Assembly: GCA_033239125.1 (NCBI GenBank)
Contig: BSWB01000003.1
Coordinates: 36,781,001-36,845,000 of the forward strand
Length of the DNA: 64,000 nucleotides
Source of the DNA: Fagopyrum homotropicum
Taxonomy: Eukaryota; Streptophyta; Magnoliopsida; Caryophyllales; Polygonaceae
Reading direction: 5' to 3'
Below, one piece after another: positions 45,839 through 57,650 of this stretch. Under the pieces are notes generated by a model, which saw only the letters and a list, made by a program, of their open reading frames with translations, was not told where the DNA came from and searched no databases. Within the stretch, counting starts at the first letter, position 1; every line of letters begins with the position of its first letter. Position numbers and translations under genes: made by a program.

Positions 45839-46797
45839 GTTAGCATCAATGCCGAATCCATTAACATGCCAATCCCTTTCATTTCCGGAATCTGTAAAAA
45901 ATTCACTATAGATTTATAATCTGATAATTGAAATATAGTTAATGATTATGAGTATGTTTAATGTTTGATGAGTGGGTAAACCATAACCGGTGCCATATCT
46001 GTTTTCGTACCAATTTAGAGAACGCATTCGGCGGTATAGTCACATATATTCGTTAATATGAAACTAAATATCTATTGATATATTAATGTCATCGTAAAAA
46101 CCCAATTCACATTCAATGAGGTGTTTACCTTCTTCCATTGATGTCGAAATGTTGTTTTGCCCTACACAAATCAACCGATAAATGTGGACCTATAATGATA
46201 AAAAAAACGTGAGTCTAAAATTATAATATCCAACAATGACACGAAGACTTTTGATATGTAACCCGATCATCAAACGACAACACATGTAACACATCGACCA
46301 AGAGACACCATTAAGATGAAGGCACACCACGAAAAAACGGTAGACAAAACGTGTGGTTGATGATGGTTAGAATGTAAAATGAAAACGAATCACTTACTTT
46401 GAATTATTTCGGCGAATTTATGGTTGATTTTCCGGCGACACAGGAGACAAAACAGTAGCAGCAAAACGTTGAAGACAAAACGGTAGCAGATACGTGTGGT
46501 TGATGATGTTGAGTAATCTGATATGGGTAGTGCAATTATGAAGATATTATTTATCACCCTATCAATTAATTTGAAGATTTTGTGAATTGTAACTACCTAA
46601 AATAGTGGAAGAAGATATTATGTAGAATTATTAAAAAAATAAAGAAATTACCTTAACTGGGAGAGTGTATTACACACTACAATTAGGAGAGTGGTTTGGC
46701 TTTTTAAGAGAATATTTGTGTAAAATTTCAGCCATTGAATTAATCAGATCAAGAGCTATTATTTGTTCTCATTGGACACTATAAGAGAATATTTGTT

Positions 46798-46844
<47 letters not shown>

Positions 46845-48060
46845 TTTGGCTCCCATGTAAACAGCCCTTATAGTGTTCAATGAGAACGAATTATATTCGT
46901 TGGATTGTTATAATGGATGGCTATGATTAAGTGAGATTTTAAGGAAAAAATATAAAAATAAAATTGAAACTGCATATTTGGAAGTAATAGGAGCGTGATA
47001 CACACCACACCATATCTACCCCAATATTAAAATTCCCTAAAATAAAATCCCTAAATCTTTTACAGTTATTGCTTCCTCTTCTTCCGCCTAATCAAGATCG
47101 TGTGTTGTTCGTCCTCAAGCATACCATCGATGCTGTCTTCTTCTTCCGGTATCCGATGTCGTTGGTCAAGCCGGTGTTGTGTTCCCCCTCCATTCTACAT
47201 TAGGTACTGTGTTCGCCGGTGTTGTGTTCTTCCTCCTAATCAACATTTCAGTGCCGATCGTCATTCCGATTAGTGTATTGTTCGACTCGCCGCTCCCCTC
47301 CGTCACTCGAGGTATTGTCGACGGCAATGAAATTTCTGGTTCATTGATTCCGATTAGGGTTTTGCGGATTAATGTAATATTCCCTAAAACAATACCCCTC
47401 AAATAAAACCCCTAAATCTTTTACAATTTTCCGTGCCGTCTTCTTCATCGGGTATTCGGCGATGTTGGTCTCGTCGGTGTTGTGCTCGATCTTCGATCTA
47501 CATTCGGTGATGTGTTCGCCGGTATTCGGTGTTGTGTGCGCCGGTATTCGGTGTTGTGTGCGCCGGTATTCGGTGCACACAACGGCCTAATCACCATTTC
47601 AATGTCAATCGTCATTCAGATTAGGGTATTGTTCGTCTCGCCGCTCTCCTCCGTCACTCGAGGTATTGTCGATATCAATGTAATTTCCGGTGCATTGATT
47701 CCGATTATGGTTTTCTGATTTGTTTTTTTATTTTGAAATATGGTTGCCGAATTGGATTGGTTGTCCATTGTTGTTGAATGTTCGTTCATGCCTTGTCGAA
47801 TGCGAGTTAGGCTGCAGCCATTCAATACTTGTCTGTTCATAAATGATTGGTGTTAAGGGCTATGAGTTTTTTTTTTTCTGAACGCACTTGTGGATGCTTG
47901 GGCATCGTATCTGAACGCACTTGAGTGGTTTAGGGGGCGAAAATTCACCAAAGATCTTTTTTGTGTGGGTTTAATGCACGGTAAAATGGAAATACAACTC
48001 GTTATTCGGTCCTTTTATTATTTATATTCGATAGCATACTACTTTTTTATTCGCTAATAG

Positions 48061-48282
48061 TTGTTTTGTTTTTGTGTGGAAGATAACGTTAAAAAATTGT
48101 TACAGACTTGTACGCAACTACTTTCAATTGGTGACGAAGGGAGCGTTGAGTTCGAAGAAATGTACGACGTTTTCAACTACGAACTGAACAAGTGCATAAT
48201 ATCAACTGATCACATTGAAGATTTCAGAAATCTTGACATGGTAAAACACAGTGTTGTCATGAATACCGCGTATAGTTGCTAG
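48061..48282 (+). CDS. M2 copy of the short conserved ORF, unknown
   Basis: A 73-codon frame ends NTAYSC like the M1 copy at 44147-44332. Several residues differ. No known domain is visible. Confidence 0.25.
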   Translation: MFCFCVEDNVKKLLQTCTQLLSIGDEGSVEFEEMYDVFNYELNKCIISTDHIEDFRNLDMVKHSVVMNTAYSC

Positions 48283-49392
48283 AGGGGCATTGAAGACTGA
48301 CAATGCTATGAATGATGATGAATAGACGATTCAAGTTGTTATTTTGATATGTTGTTCCGGACAACTGTTTTGCTACACTATGTCAAAACTATATGCTACA
48401 GCTTCTTTCTCTTTTTGGATGTTTGAATCACTTATGTAGGGATTAATGCGTTTGACACTCCTGTCTATATTAATGTCAAAGTTTTATGCTACAATGTCAA
48501 ACTCTTTTGATATGTTGTTTCGGAAAACTCCTTTGCTACAGTGAGTAAAACACAACAAACATTGGAAGACAATCTTTATCTTGTATGCAAACACCGTTTA
48601 CCATGCATAATATGATAGATTAGTAAGTGTATTCATTACCGAATATGAACGATATAATTTCAGAATATACATGATATAGTTAATGGATGCTTCATATATT
48701 AGGTGTTGTATGTCAAAGAGCACAACCTTTACACTTGAGGAAACATACGAAGACGATAGTTATCTTGTATGCAAACTCCGTTTACCATAGATAATATGAC
48801 GGATTAGAAAATGTACTTTTTACCGAATATGAACGATATATTTTATAGAATATACAAGATATAGTAACCGGATATATAATATTTTAGTGTGTCATATGTT
48901 AATGAACGCAACATGTACACTTGGGTAATGGAGTTTACACTTTCTTATTTGGTGTTTCAATACTATAAAATGTAATCGTATTACAAACAAGATTACCGAA
49001 AATAATATTTCTATATTAACGAATATAGTTATAAATATTTCTATTTTACCGGAAATAATATTTCTATCAATGGTTCTTTTTTTGGAAGTAATTTGTCTTC
49101 ACAAAAACGGTGAGAATAACACAGCCAACATAGAAAGACGAACGTTATCTTGTATGCAAACACCGATAACCATACAAAAAAATGATAGATTAGTAAGTGT
49201 TCTTCTTATTGAATATAAACGATATAAGTATGGAATATAAAGAATATAGTTGCCGAATATATTCGATATAAGTTCTGGATATTATACTGTTCGTGTACCG
49301 GATTCAGATGAACGAATTAAGTGCGTATGATCGAGTAAATATAACAAGTAACACCACAGTTGGTTATAGAATTCATTATAGTAGTTCACCGA

Positions 49393-49800
49393 TTACGAAA
49401 TATCACATTCATCTAAGACAAGTTTCACAACGTACATGATATAAAGAGTGAAACTCTTTGACACTTTCCGGTAGTGAGTACATTTTCCTTGAGAACGACT
49501 ACACAATATGCGACGATGCAATAGAGTCCCGTCTTGTGTGCATACACGGGAAGATGACAAACGAACATCAAAACCAACCTTTTTAGCATACGCCTTATAA
49601 AAATCGATACCTTCCTCTGGTGTCTTGAAACACATTTCAATACATGGATGTATGGATTCATCGTACTGTGGAGTCTAATATTTTGTTTTCGCCGGTGATT
49701 GCGTCATATCTATTGCATCGTTGAGCTCTTCATTTGCCGCTGCTTCATAAAAATCATCCATACTCTCATTGTTAGCATCAATGTCGAATCCATCAACATC
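49393..49800 (-). pseudogene. FAR1-type DNA-binding domain fragment in M2
   Basis: Same domain as in M1 (MCFKTPEEGIDFYKAYAKK, VGFDVRLSSSRVCTQDG, ILCSRS). It lacks the duplication found in M1 but has an in-frame stop near 49675 and a different disruption after CSRS. A second copy of the N-terminal exon (MESMDEFYEA) lies upstream on the minus strand at 50205-50236. Confidence 0.75.
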
Positions 49801-50993
49801 CCAATCCCTTTTATTTCCGGAATCTGTAAAAAAATCACTACATATTTATAATCTGATAATTGAAATATAGCTAACGATTACGAGTATGTTTAATGTTTGA
49901 TGAGTGGGTAAACCATAACCGGTGCCATATCTGTTTTCGTAACCATGTTATAGAACGTATTCGGAAGTATAGTCACATATATTCGTTAATATGAAACCAA
50001 ATATCTGTTGATATATTAATTTAATCGTGTATGATGTTTCACATTCACTTACCTTCTTCCATCGATGTCGAAAATGTTGCTTGCCAGAATGCCCTACACA
50101 AATCAACCGATAAATGTGGACATATAATGATAAAAAAACGTAAGACTGTAAAATGACTCAAGCCGTTTGAAGAACAAAAACCGAGTGGTTGATATTTAGG
50201 TAAGACTGCTTCATAAAATTCATCCATACTCTCCATGTTAGCATCAATGCCGGATCCATCAACATCCCAATCTCTTTCACATGGCGAATCTGTAAAAAAT
50301 TCAATAAATATTTATATTATGATAATTTAAATACGAGTTTGTTTAATAGTTGATATTTAGGTAAACCTTCACCGTCACCGAATCGTATTCTGTGGTATAT
50401 TCAAATATATTCGTTAATATGAAACCAAATATCCGTTAACATATTACTTTAACTGTTTATGTTATTCCACGTTCAGTTACCTTCTTTCATCGATTCCGAA
50501 TCTGTTGCTTGCCTGAATCCCCTACACAAATCAACCGAACAATTGAGGACATATATTGATGAAAAACGAAAAAATTGAGGACAAATCAACCGTTGTTTGT
50601 TGATGAGAATATTGTATACTGAAAAAGATACACTTACTGTTAACTATTCCGGCGAAAATATGTTTAGTTCTTCCGGTGACAATGGAGTGTATGGCGTTTC
50701 AGCAAAATGTATCATCCATATAATTGATATTGCTTTGATCGATTTTGTTGATATTAATTGGAAGATTCTGTATATTGTAATTCCCTAAAATAGTGGAAGA
50801 AGATCTCATTTATAATTTTTCTAAAATATTGTAATTGCCTTATTTTGGAGAGTGTATTACACATTCCAATGAGGAGAGTGTGCTGAATTTTTCATTGAAT
50901 ATTTATGTTAATTTTCAGCCTTTAGATTAATCAGATCAAGGGCTACTATTTGTTCTCATTGTACACTATAAGGGTTGTTTACATGAGAGTATG

Positions 50994-50996
<3 letters not shown>

Positions 50997-51042
<46 letters not shown>
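50997..51042. repeat. (TA)n microsatellite at the end of M2
   Basis: An uninterrupted TA dinucleotide run of about 46 nt. Similar runs flank the Micron-like element and both M elements, consistent with TA-repeat target preference. Confidence 0.95.
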
Positions 51043-51045
<3 letters not shown>

Positions 51046-51049
51046 AGAT

Positions 51050-52095
51050 AATATGACAACAAGCTCGTCGTCATCGTCCAACAAGAAGAGAAGAAACCTA
51101 TTTTGATATAGGGGTTTGGCCGTTTGGAGTTTGGAATATATGAGCGTGAATATATTCTTGTTTAAAGACCGTTAGTTGGTCACTCCAAATAGAATCGAAA
51201 ATGTAACGATTATTACAACGATGGAAATTAAAAGATGTGGTCGAAGAAAAATCCATACATATCGGTTAACTTAAGGAAATCATGTTAGACTAGCCTTTTT
51301 GTTGGTTGGACCGTTAGGAAGGACTACGAATCTTTTCCATGGGCAAGTTTATGAGTAACCAACAATCCATGGTTTAATGGAGTTGTTGGAACTCCTCAGA
51401 TCAGATTGATAGTGGCACTAAAATATCCATCAATCGCCCTCCGCAATTTAGAATACAGTATTATTGATTCACTCGAACGTAACGGAAAATGCTAAAATTC
51501 AAGAGGTCATCACCACTGTCATCAATGCAGCATCTTTACGATGATGACGAGGTGGGCATCCATTAGATAAATGGATGAAAGCGGAATCGCAAAATCAACT
51601 AAGACTGAGTTACAGACTTTGCAATTCTACGAACACCTCATGGAAAGCCACAGCGACCCATTTCTAGAAGAAGAAGAAGAGGAGAATGCGGAGTTATTAT
51701 TGCCTTCAAAATCCCTGATATGGTCCTTGTATTTAGGTCACTTCTTATCGAGATGGAGTGCCAGGTTTCCTTTCTCTTCTTTGTCCCCATCATGCTCTTT
51801 TCTCTGTTGATTGTTGTGATTGAGATATGATTAGGGTTTTAGTGCTCCCTGACATGGAATTCGATGGTTTATCTGCGTAAAGCTAAACAGAAAGAGGGTT
51901 TAGTCACCATTAAATTAAGTGGAATTCAGTTCGCGAGTGACATTTTTTTTTAATTCTTTTCAATTACTTTGTTGATTTTGACTGCTCAAGGATGATAATC
52001 TCAGAATGAGTAACTGGCCAATCTTGTTGATTGTTGTGGTTAACACTGAATTGAAGTAACTGGCGGACTATTTTCTGCTTAAGTTCCATGTATCT
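51050..52095 (+). pseudogene. Ferroportin copy A: promoter, exon 1 and start of intron 1 only
   Basis: Exon 1 (51571-51764) encodes MDESGIAKSTKTELQTL and ends SLYLGHFLSRWSAR at the same splice donor as the intact gene, with one extra Glu in the acidic run. About 500 bp upstream and 300 bp of intron 1 also match 54500-55515. At about 52095 similarity stops; a short GGCCAAACTC resembling exon 2 is followed by a retrotransposon LTR fragment. Exons 2-8 are absent, so no transporter can be made, although the promoter and first exon might still be transcribed. Confidence 0.88.
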
Positions 52096-52109
52096 GCTTA
52101 AGTAACTGG

Positions 52110-53721
52110 CCAAACTCTTTCCTTACGTTCATCTTCTTCTTCCTTCTTTCTTGGATCTCTTCTTGATCTCTCTTGAGCTTTCATCGAGTTTGTGAGAGTC
52201 TTGGATGGCTTTGTTGCTGATTAATGATGATTGTTGCTGTTGTGCTTGTTGATAGCCAATCTTGAGCTTGTGGAGTGTGTTCTTCCTCTACATAGGTTCA
52301 GCTTGGTGAGCTTTCTTCCATCTCTTCCTATCTTTCTTCCTTCTTTCCTTATTTCTTTCCATTCTAGCTTAGGTTCCACAAGTTGATCTTGTGGCAGACT
52401 TGATTGGCTTCAATTGATGTATATATGTATGTGTATGGTTGTTGGATGAAGAAGCAGTGAAGAAGATCGAGTGAATAAGCAAAGGACAGCCGGAGGTGCA
52501 TTCTCTGCACACCAGCCGCCCCTGCGCCCTTCTGGACCGCCCCAGCGCCGATAGTGATCCGCCCCTGTGCCACCTCCTAGCCGCCCCTGCGGGCACCTTC
52601 ATCATCTAGGCTTTGCTCTTGGTTCTGCAGGTGTGTCTTGCTTCTAGGCTTGCCTATGGATGGCATTACCTCTTCCTTTCCTAGTATGAGAGTGTAGTAC
52701 CATGCTAGGTGTAGATGAGAGTGTTTTGATGATGATACGATCATGTTATGCCTTGTATGGTCTTTGAGGTTTATTAGGTTGTGAGGTTAGGTTGAGGATG
52801 ATCCTATGGATCCCTTTGGGTCTAGGTGTGACCCTTGTGTTGATAGGAGATTGATATATCTCTTTATACCTTGTTTATTGTCTGTGTTGTTCCTCCAGTG
52901 TTGAGGTGATCGAGTTGTGGTTGAGTGATATACGAGGTTGAGGTAAGTCCGTAGGACTTACTTAGCTATCATCCTTATATTGGGTGTTTGCATGAGTGGT
53001 GTGTGCGTTATGTGTTTGCTATGATAGCATGATAACCCTTCCCTACATCCTGTAAGGAGCTGGGGGGGGGTTCTCTGTGCTCATGTGATCTCGTATACAG
53101 GAAGGGTACAACCCGCTCCCATAGGGTACATAGGTTGTGTGACCGACACTACTTCCAGATGGACGTCAGGCCCAGAGGCGAGGATGTATCGGTCTTCATG
53201 TCACATACTTTCATTTATCTATCTATATACGATTTGAGTGAATGACTATTATATAAAGATGATAAAATGAGTAAATGTGTGATAGCATGCTGATGTGTTT
53301 ATCTTTTCATGATTGTGTTTGTGCTTATGCATTACCTCATATATGTATAAGTTAGCTAATGGTTTCATACCATGTTGTAGATGTCTTGCAGGATAGGCGT
53401 GTTGATGAGTGATCTAACAAGGTGGCAGGCCGAGGACATCTCGTACATAGGATGGTTGTGGTCTTTTGGGGTTGTTTATGTTTCCCTCTTGCGTGAGGAT
53501 GATCTTTTGTTACCTCCTGTGTGAGGATGTTGTTGTTTATACCCGGCTATGATGTTGTTACCTTTTGGTTGTACAGTTTATACAGTTTTATATATTTATT
53601 TTATATTTGTCAGTGTCATGTTGTAAGGTCTAGTGAACTTGTTGTCAGGCTAGGGTCAGAATCCATTGTGAGATCCTAGCCCAATGTGACATTCCGAGTC
53701 CCGCGAATTCGGGGTGTTACA
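52110..53721 (+). mobile_element. Chromovirus-like LTR fragment (5'-truncated)
   Basis: The 3' part matches the solo LTR at 15740-18331: an AGGTAAGTCC..ACTTACTTAG segment, a GGTCAGAATCCATTGTGAGATCC-like stretch, and the same end GAATTCGGGGTGTTACA at 53705-53721. The 5' end with TGTAATA was not found; the fragment begins within ferroportin copy A. At 52500-52600 a motif CCGCCCC(T/A)G(C/T)G(C)C is repeated four times in a GC-rich block. The minus-strand ORFs across that block are not called as genes. Confidence 0.65.
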
Positions 53722-53725
53722 ATTA

Positions 53726-54190
53726 AGGAGCTGGTTTGAACCTTGAGCAACCGAGTACACCTCACGATCCCACAGTGACACCATTAATTGAGATTGTTTT
53801 ATAGAAACTGCTAAATGGTCCTTATACAAGCTGAAACCGACACTCCTATCAACATTTTTCTTACCTCCTCCTTTATTGCTTGCCCCACATCTTCTCTTCC
53901 CCTTATCACGTGAGGGGATAGAGCAAGAGGTGTGGATCTCGAACTCGTCCAAACCCCCAGTTGCACTCCTTAGTTGTGTGTTAACAGGGGCAGGGTGAAC
54001 TGTTGCTTCTAGTATGTCGTTGCCAAATAGATCATCGTCAGAAGGTTCAAAATTTTCATTGCTCTCCAATACTCCAGTGCCTAAATGAGGGTCCATCGAA
54101 GGGGCTACACAATGCTCCCTAACAACGACTGTCCCGCCTTAAATGGTCTTCATCAATAACTCAACATCCGGGGGATGCCGTGGCGCTTGA
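53726..54190 (-). pseudogene. Relic resembling a PIF/Harbinger accessory ORF (copy 2)
   Basis: A minus-strand frame (53656-54096) starts MDPHLGTGVLESNENF and includes an acidic run (EPSDDDLFGNDILEA) and SRDKGKRRCGASNKGGGKKN. It is similar to 40060-40560, where the frame is broken earlier. The last part of the frame (below 53722) comes from the neighbouring LTR fragment. Its location just upstream of the intact ferroportin shows that this sequence belonged to the duplicated unit. Function is inferred only weakly. Confidence 0.4.
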
Positions 54191-54439
54191 AGACCTTTGC
54201 ACAAAAACTAGAAAACTAAAAACATAGATAAAATGGATGGGAAAGAAAGGGAGTAAATAGATTTTTCAACTGACCTGAAAAACAGTTCAATAGCAATTTG
54301 CGAGTCAATCATCTTAAAGCGAACCAAAACATGCGCGATTGGAATCGGAAATATCTCAACAACAATGTTGCAACGTGAATCCCTCAACAACAAGTCAACA
54401 ACATAGGTGAAGAGAAGAAGATGGGAAGAGAAGAAGGCC

Positions 54440-54992
54440 ATACATGCGAAGCGACGAGCTGCTCGTCGTCGTCTAGCAAGAAACCAGAAGAGAAGAAATT
54501 CTATTTTGATGTACGAGTTTAGCAGTCTGGAATATACGAGCCTTACTAGTTTAAAGGCCGCGATGTTGGTCATTCCAAATAAATTCGAAAATGTAACGAT
54601 TATTACGAGGAGGGAAATGAAAAGATAAATCCATATATATTTTGAATTTGGTACATATAGGTTAACCTAAGGAAAGCATACTAGACTAGCCTTTTGTTGG
54701 TTGGACCGTTAGGAAGGACTACGAATCTTTTCCATGGCCAAGTTTATCTTTAACCATCAATACGTGGTTTAATGGAGTTGTTGGAACTCCTCAGATCAGA
54801 TGGATCGTGGCACTAAAATATCCATCAATCGCCCTCCGCCAGTTTAGAATACAGTATTATTGATTCATTCGGTGCAGTAATATACCAGGAAGAACCGAAC
54901 GTAACGGAAAATGCTAAAATTCAAGAGGTCATCACCACTGTCATCAATGAGGCATCTTCACGACGATGACGAGGTGGGCGTCCATTAGATAA
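54440..54992 (+). promoter_or_regulatory. Upstream region of the intact ferroportin gene
   Basis: This segment is shared with ferroportin copy A (51060-51570), apart from a 26-nt segment at about 54868-54894 present only here. Its conservation together with exon 1 shows that the duplication included promoter sequence. No unambiguous TATA box or metal-response element could be picked out. Confidence 0.5.
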
Positions 54993-57369
54993 ATGGATGA
55001 AAGCGGAATCGCAAAATCAACTAAAACTGAGTTACACACTCTGCAATTCTACCAACACCACATGGAAAGCCACAGCGATCCATTTCTAGAAGACGAAGAG
55101 GAGAATGCTGAGTTACTATGGCCTTCAAAGTCCCTGATATGGTCCTTGTATTTAGGTCACTTCTTATCCAGATGGAGTGCCAGGTATCCTTTCGCTTCTT
55201 TGTCCCCATCATGCCCTTTCTTCAATTTGATTGTTGTGATTAGGGTTTTAGTGCTTTCTGACATGGCATTCGATGGTTTTTCTGTGTAAAGATAAACAGA
55301 AGAGGAGAATGCTGAGTTACTATTGGCGAATGACATTTTTTAAAAATTCTTTTCAGTTACTTTGGAATTAAGTTGTATTGATTTTGAATGCTCAAGGATG
55401 ATAAATCTCAGAATGAGTTGGGGGAGTTAACTTTGCCAATATAGAATATTGTATGTGGTTAACACTGAACTGAAGTAACTGGCAAACTATTTTCTGCTTC
55501 AGTTCCATGTATACAATTTCTCATCACTTGCTTGTTTATAGAATGTGGGAATTCTCGGTAGCCCTATACATGATCAGTATCTGGCCAAACTCGTTGCTTC
55601 TCGCCGCTATCTATGGTGTTGTTGAATCTGCCTCCGTTGTATTGTTTGGTCCTCTTATTGGCGAGTTAGTTGACAAACTTTCATATGTTAAGGTTCGTTA
55701 AAATCACTTGATTACTTTGTGATTGTACTGTCAAAGGAATTGTTAAGCATATATGGTTTGAACAGGTTCTACAAATTTGGACACTCACACAAAACCTCTC
55801 TTTTGCTGTTGCTGGTGGCACTGTCATCGCTTTGCTCGCAAACTCGGATCTAAAAAACACAAACCCTGTGGCCTTTGCTTCCCTTGTCGTGTTAACTAAC
55901 ATCTCCGGTGCAGTTGCTGTTCTTTCAACTCTTGCAGGAACTATCCTCATTGAAAGAGAATGGTAATTCTCAAATAATATATCATAAGAATGTACAGAAA
56001 CTGATAGTGCATTACTAATAGAGAAAATCTTATACAATGTAGGGTGGTTGTGATATCAGAAGGGCACCCAACAGAAGTATTGACAAACATGAACTCGGTT
56101 ATCCGAAGAATTGACTTAGTATGCAAACTAGTTGCTCCTGTGGTTGCTGGATTTCTCATATCCTTTGTATCTCTTACAGCATCAGCAATCTTTTTAGCTG
56201 CATGGAATCTCATTTCTGTTTGTCTGCAATACTGGCTGCTTATTTCTGTCTACAAAGGGATCCCGGCTCTCATCAAGAAAGAAAGAAGAATCAATGATCT
56301 TCAACAGAACACTTCTGTTTCTGTAGAAACCCAACAACTGCTTTCTTATGACAAAAACAGCGCGTCTACCTCAGAAGAAACCAAGCCGAGGCAGGGGGTT
56401 CTCCAGCGAGTTTCAAACCTTCCATGTGTTAGCTCATGGAAGGTTTACCTAAAACAAGATGTTGTCCTCCCAGGGATTTCTCTTGCTCTGCTATATTTTA
56501 CTGTACTCAGGTAAACAAAGTTCAAATCCAAGTTACTCGCTGCCACCATTTTTTTGTAACTGCTGTAACTCAATCTTGCAGCTTTGGGAGTTTAATGACA
56601 GCTGCATTGGAATCAGATGGCATACCTGCATATGTCATTAGTATAGCGCGGGGATTGAGTGCAGCGATTGGATTAAGTGCGACGTATGCATATCCTGTCC
56701 TGCAATCCCGTATCTCAACCATTAGAACAGGAATTTGGTCCATCTGGTCCCAGGTGTGTATCATCATCTAATCTTCCTTGAAGTATATCATCAAGCAATC
56801 AGAGCTTCTTATCGTGTTGCAGTGGTCGTTCTTGCTGATCTGTGTTGGTTCCATATGGGTCCAAAATGGGATTTCATCGGCATACCTATTAATGGCAGGA
56901 GTTGCAGCTTCTCGCCTAGGACTGTGGATGTTTGATTTAGCTGTCATACAGCAAATGCAGGTAACTCTGAGTACATAATCTTTTCTTATCTACACTAACT
57001 ATGAGGATAAACATTGGTAATGTGTGCTCTAAAAAGGATCAAGTGCCGGAATCGGATAGATGTGTAGTAGGAGGAGTACAAAATTCACTTCAGTCTACCA
57101 TGGATTTGATGGGCTATGTGATGGGAATAGTTGTTCCCAACCCTGAGGTGATTAGTTTCCTTCTTAACTTAATGATATAGTTAAGTGGTTTGTTGTATGA
57201 TTAATCTTTCATGTATGAGCAGGATTTCTGGAAGTTGATAGTGATATCGTTCTCGCTGGTAACAATGGCTGGAATGATGTACACGTTGCACGTATGGCGT
57301 GTTAGAAAGCATCTGTTTCATTTCGAGAAGCTATGGCGACTCGGCTACCCTTGCTTAAGATCTTCGTAA
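54993..57369 (+). CDS. Ferroportin (IREG/SLC40-family iron exporter), 8 exons
   Basis: Exons are 54993-55183, 55542-55692, 55766-55962, 56043-56510, 56582-56753, 56823-56960, 57037-57147 and 57223-57369, all GT-AG, giving 1575 nt and 524 aa. The start is the ATG shared with copy A. The acidic cytosolic N-terminus is followed by the family's first membrane segment (SLYLGHFLSRWSARMWEFSV), further hydrophobic helices (SFAVAGGTVIALL, LVAPVVAGFLISFVSL), a polar central loop (about residues 255-310), and more helices including SFLLICVGSIWVQNG and GVVGGVQNSLQSTMDL-like residues near the C-terminal half. Ferroportins export Fe2+ (and Co/Ni in plants) across plasma or vacuolar membranes. The number of exons and length suit plant IREG1/2; which paralogue it is cannot be decided here. 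A 25-bp piece of exon 1 is duplicated in intron 1. Confidence 0.94.
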
Positions 57370-57650
57370 AAGCATTTCTTCCTTGCTCCTGGTAAAAGTA
57401 GGCAGGAAAACAAAATAAAAATAGTCATATGTGGTTGCAGTTGCAAATTAAGATCTTATGTTGCCATTGCATGTTGCACAAATCAACCTTTCCCAATGTC
57501 CTCCTTGTTATCATCACTATTTATGCGATGTACATGAATTTTTACCTCTGTAAAAGGAAGTTGAATGATGTTTGTGGGTTTAAAGTCAGTAACTTTCTTG
57601 TAAATTATTTAATTATAATATAGATGATTCATTCACAGAACAAATCTATA
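57370..57650 (+). other. Ferroportin 3' UTR
   Basis: AT-rich sequence after the stop; part of it (57553-57606) recurs at 42568-42638 as the only trace of another copy. The exact poly(A) site is not clear. Confidence 0.5.

Larger units (their letters stand above)
42649..46797. mobile_element. M1: 4.1 kb (TA)n-flanked element carrying a FAR1-type ORF
   Basis: After (TA)n(GA)n the element starts GGCTCTCATGTAAACAGCCC with a terminal repeat of about 40 bp (to about 42704). Its far end (CTCATTGGACACTATAAG, about 46766-46785) is the mutated complement of that start. A second copy, M2, follows head-to-tail. The interior has a leader-like repeated region, a short conserved plus-strand ORF (44147-44332), three dispersed 110-bp repeats and a FAR1-like exon on the minus strand. 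With no transposase catalytic core it is non-autonomous; FAR1-type sequence points to Mutator-like ancestry, while the (TA)n target is Micron-like. Confidence 0.75.
46848..50990. mobile_element. M2: second, head-to-tail copy of the (TA)n-flanked FAR1 element
   Basis: It starts GGCTCCCATGTAAACAGCCC after (TA)n(GA)n at 46798-46844 and ends with the complement of CTCTCATGTAAACAACCC (about 50973-50989), followed by a long (TA)n at 50997-51042. It is closely similar to M1 from about 48010 to the end, but its first 1.1 kb differs apart from the terminal repeat and the same style of duplicated leader. It has an extra internal copy of the first FAR1 exon (50205-50390 versus 49740-49920). Confidence 0.78.

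Noticed and set aside
54208..54573. 121-codon minus-strand ORF upstream of ferroportin
   Set aside because: Hydrophobic but unrecognised, overlaps a region shared with copy A where the frame is not kept, and lacks splice or domain support.
56436..56935. Extra plus-strand ORFs within ferroportin
   Set aside because: They run through introns or in alternative frames of the spliced gene.
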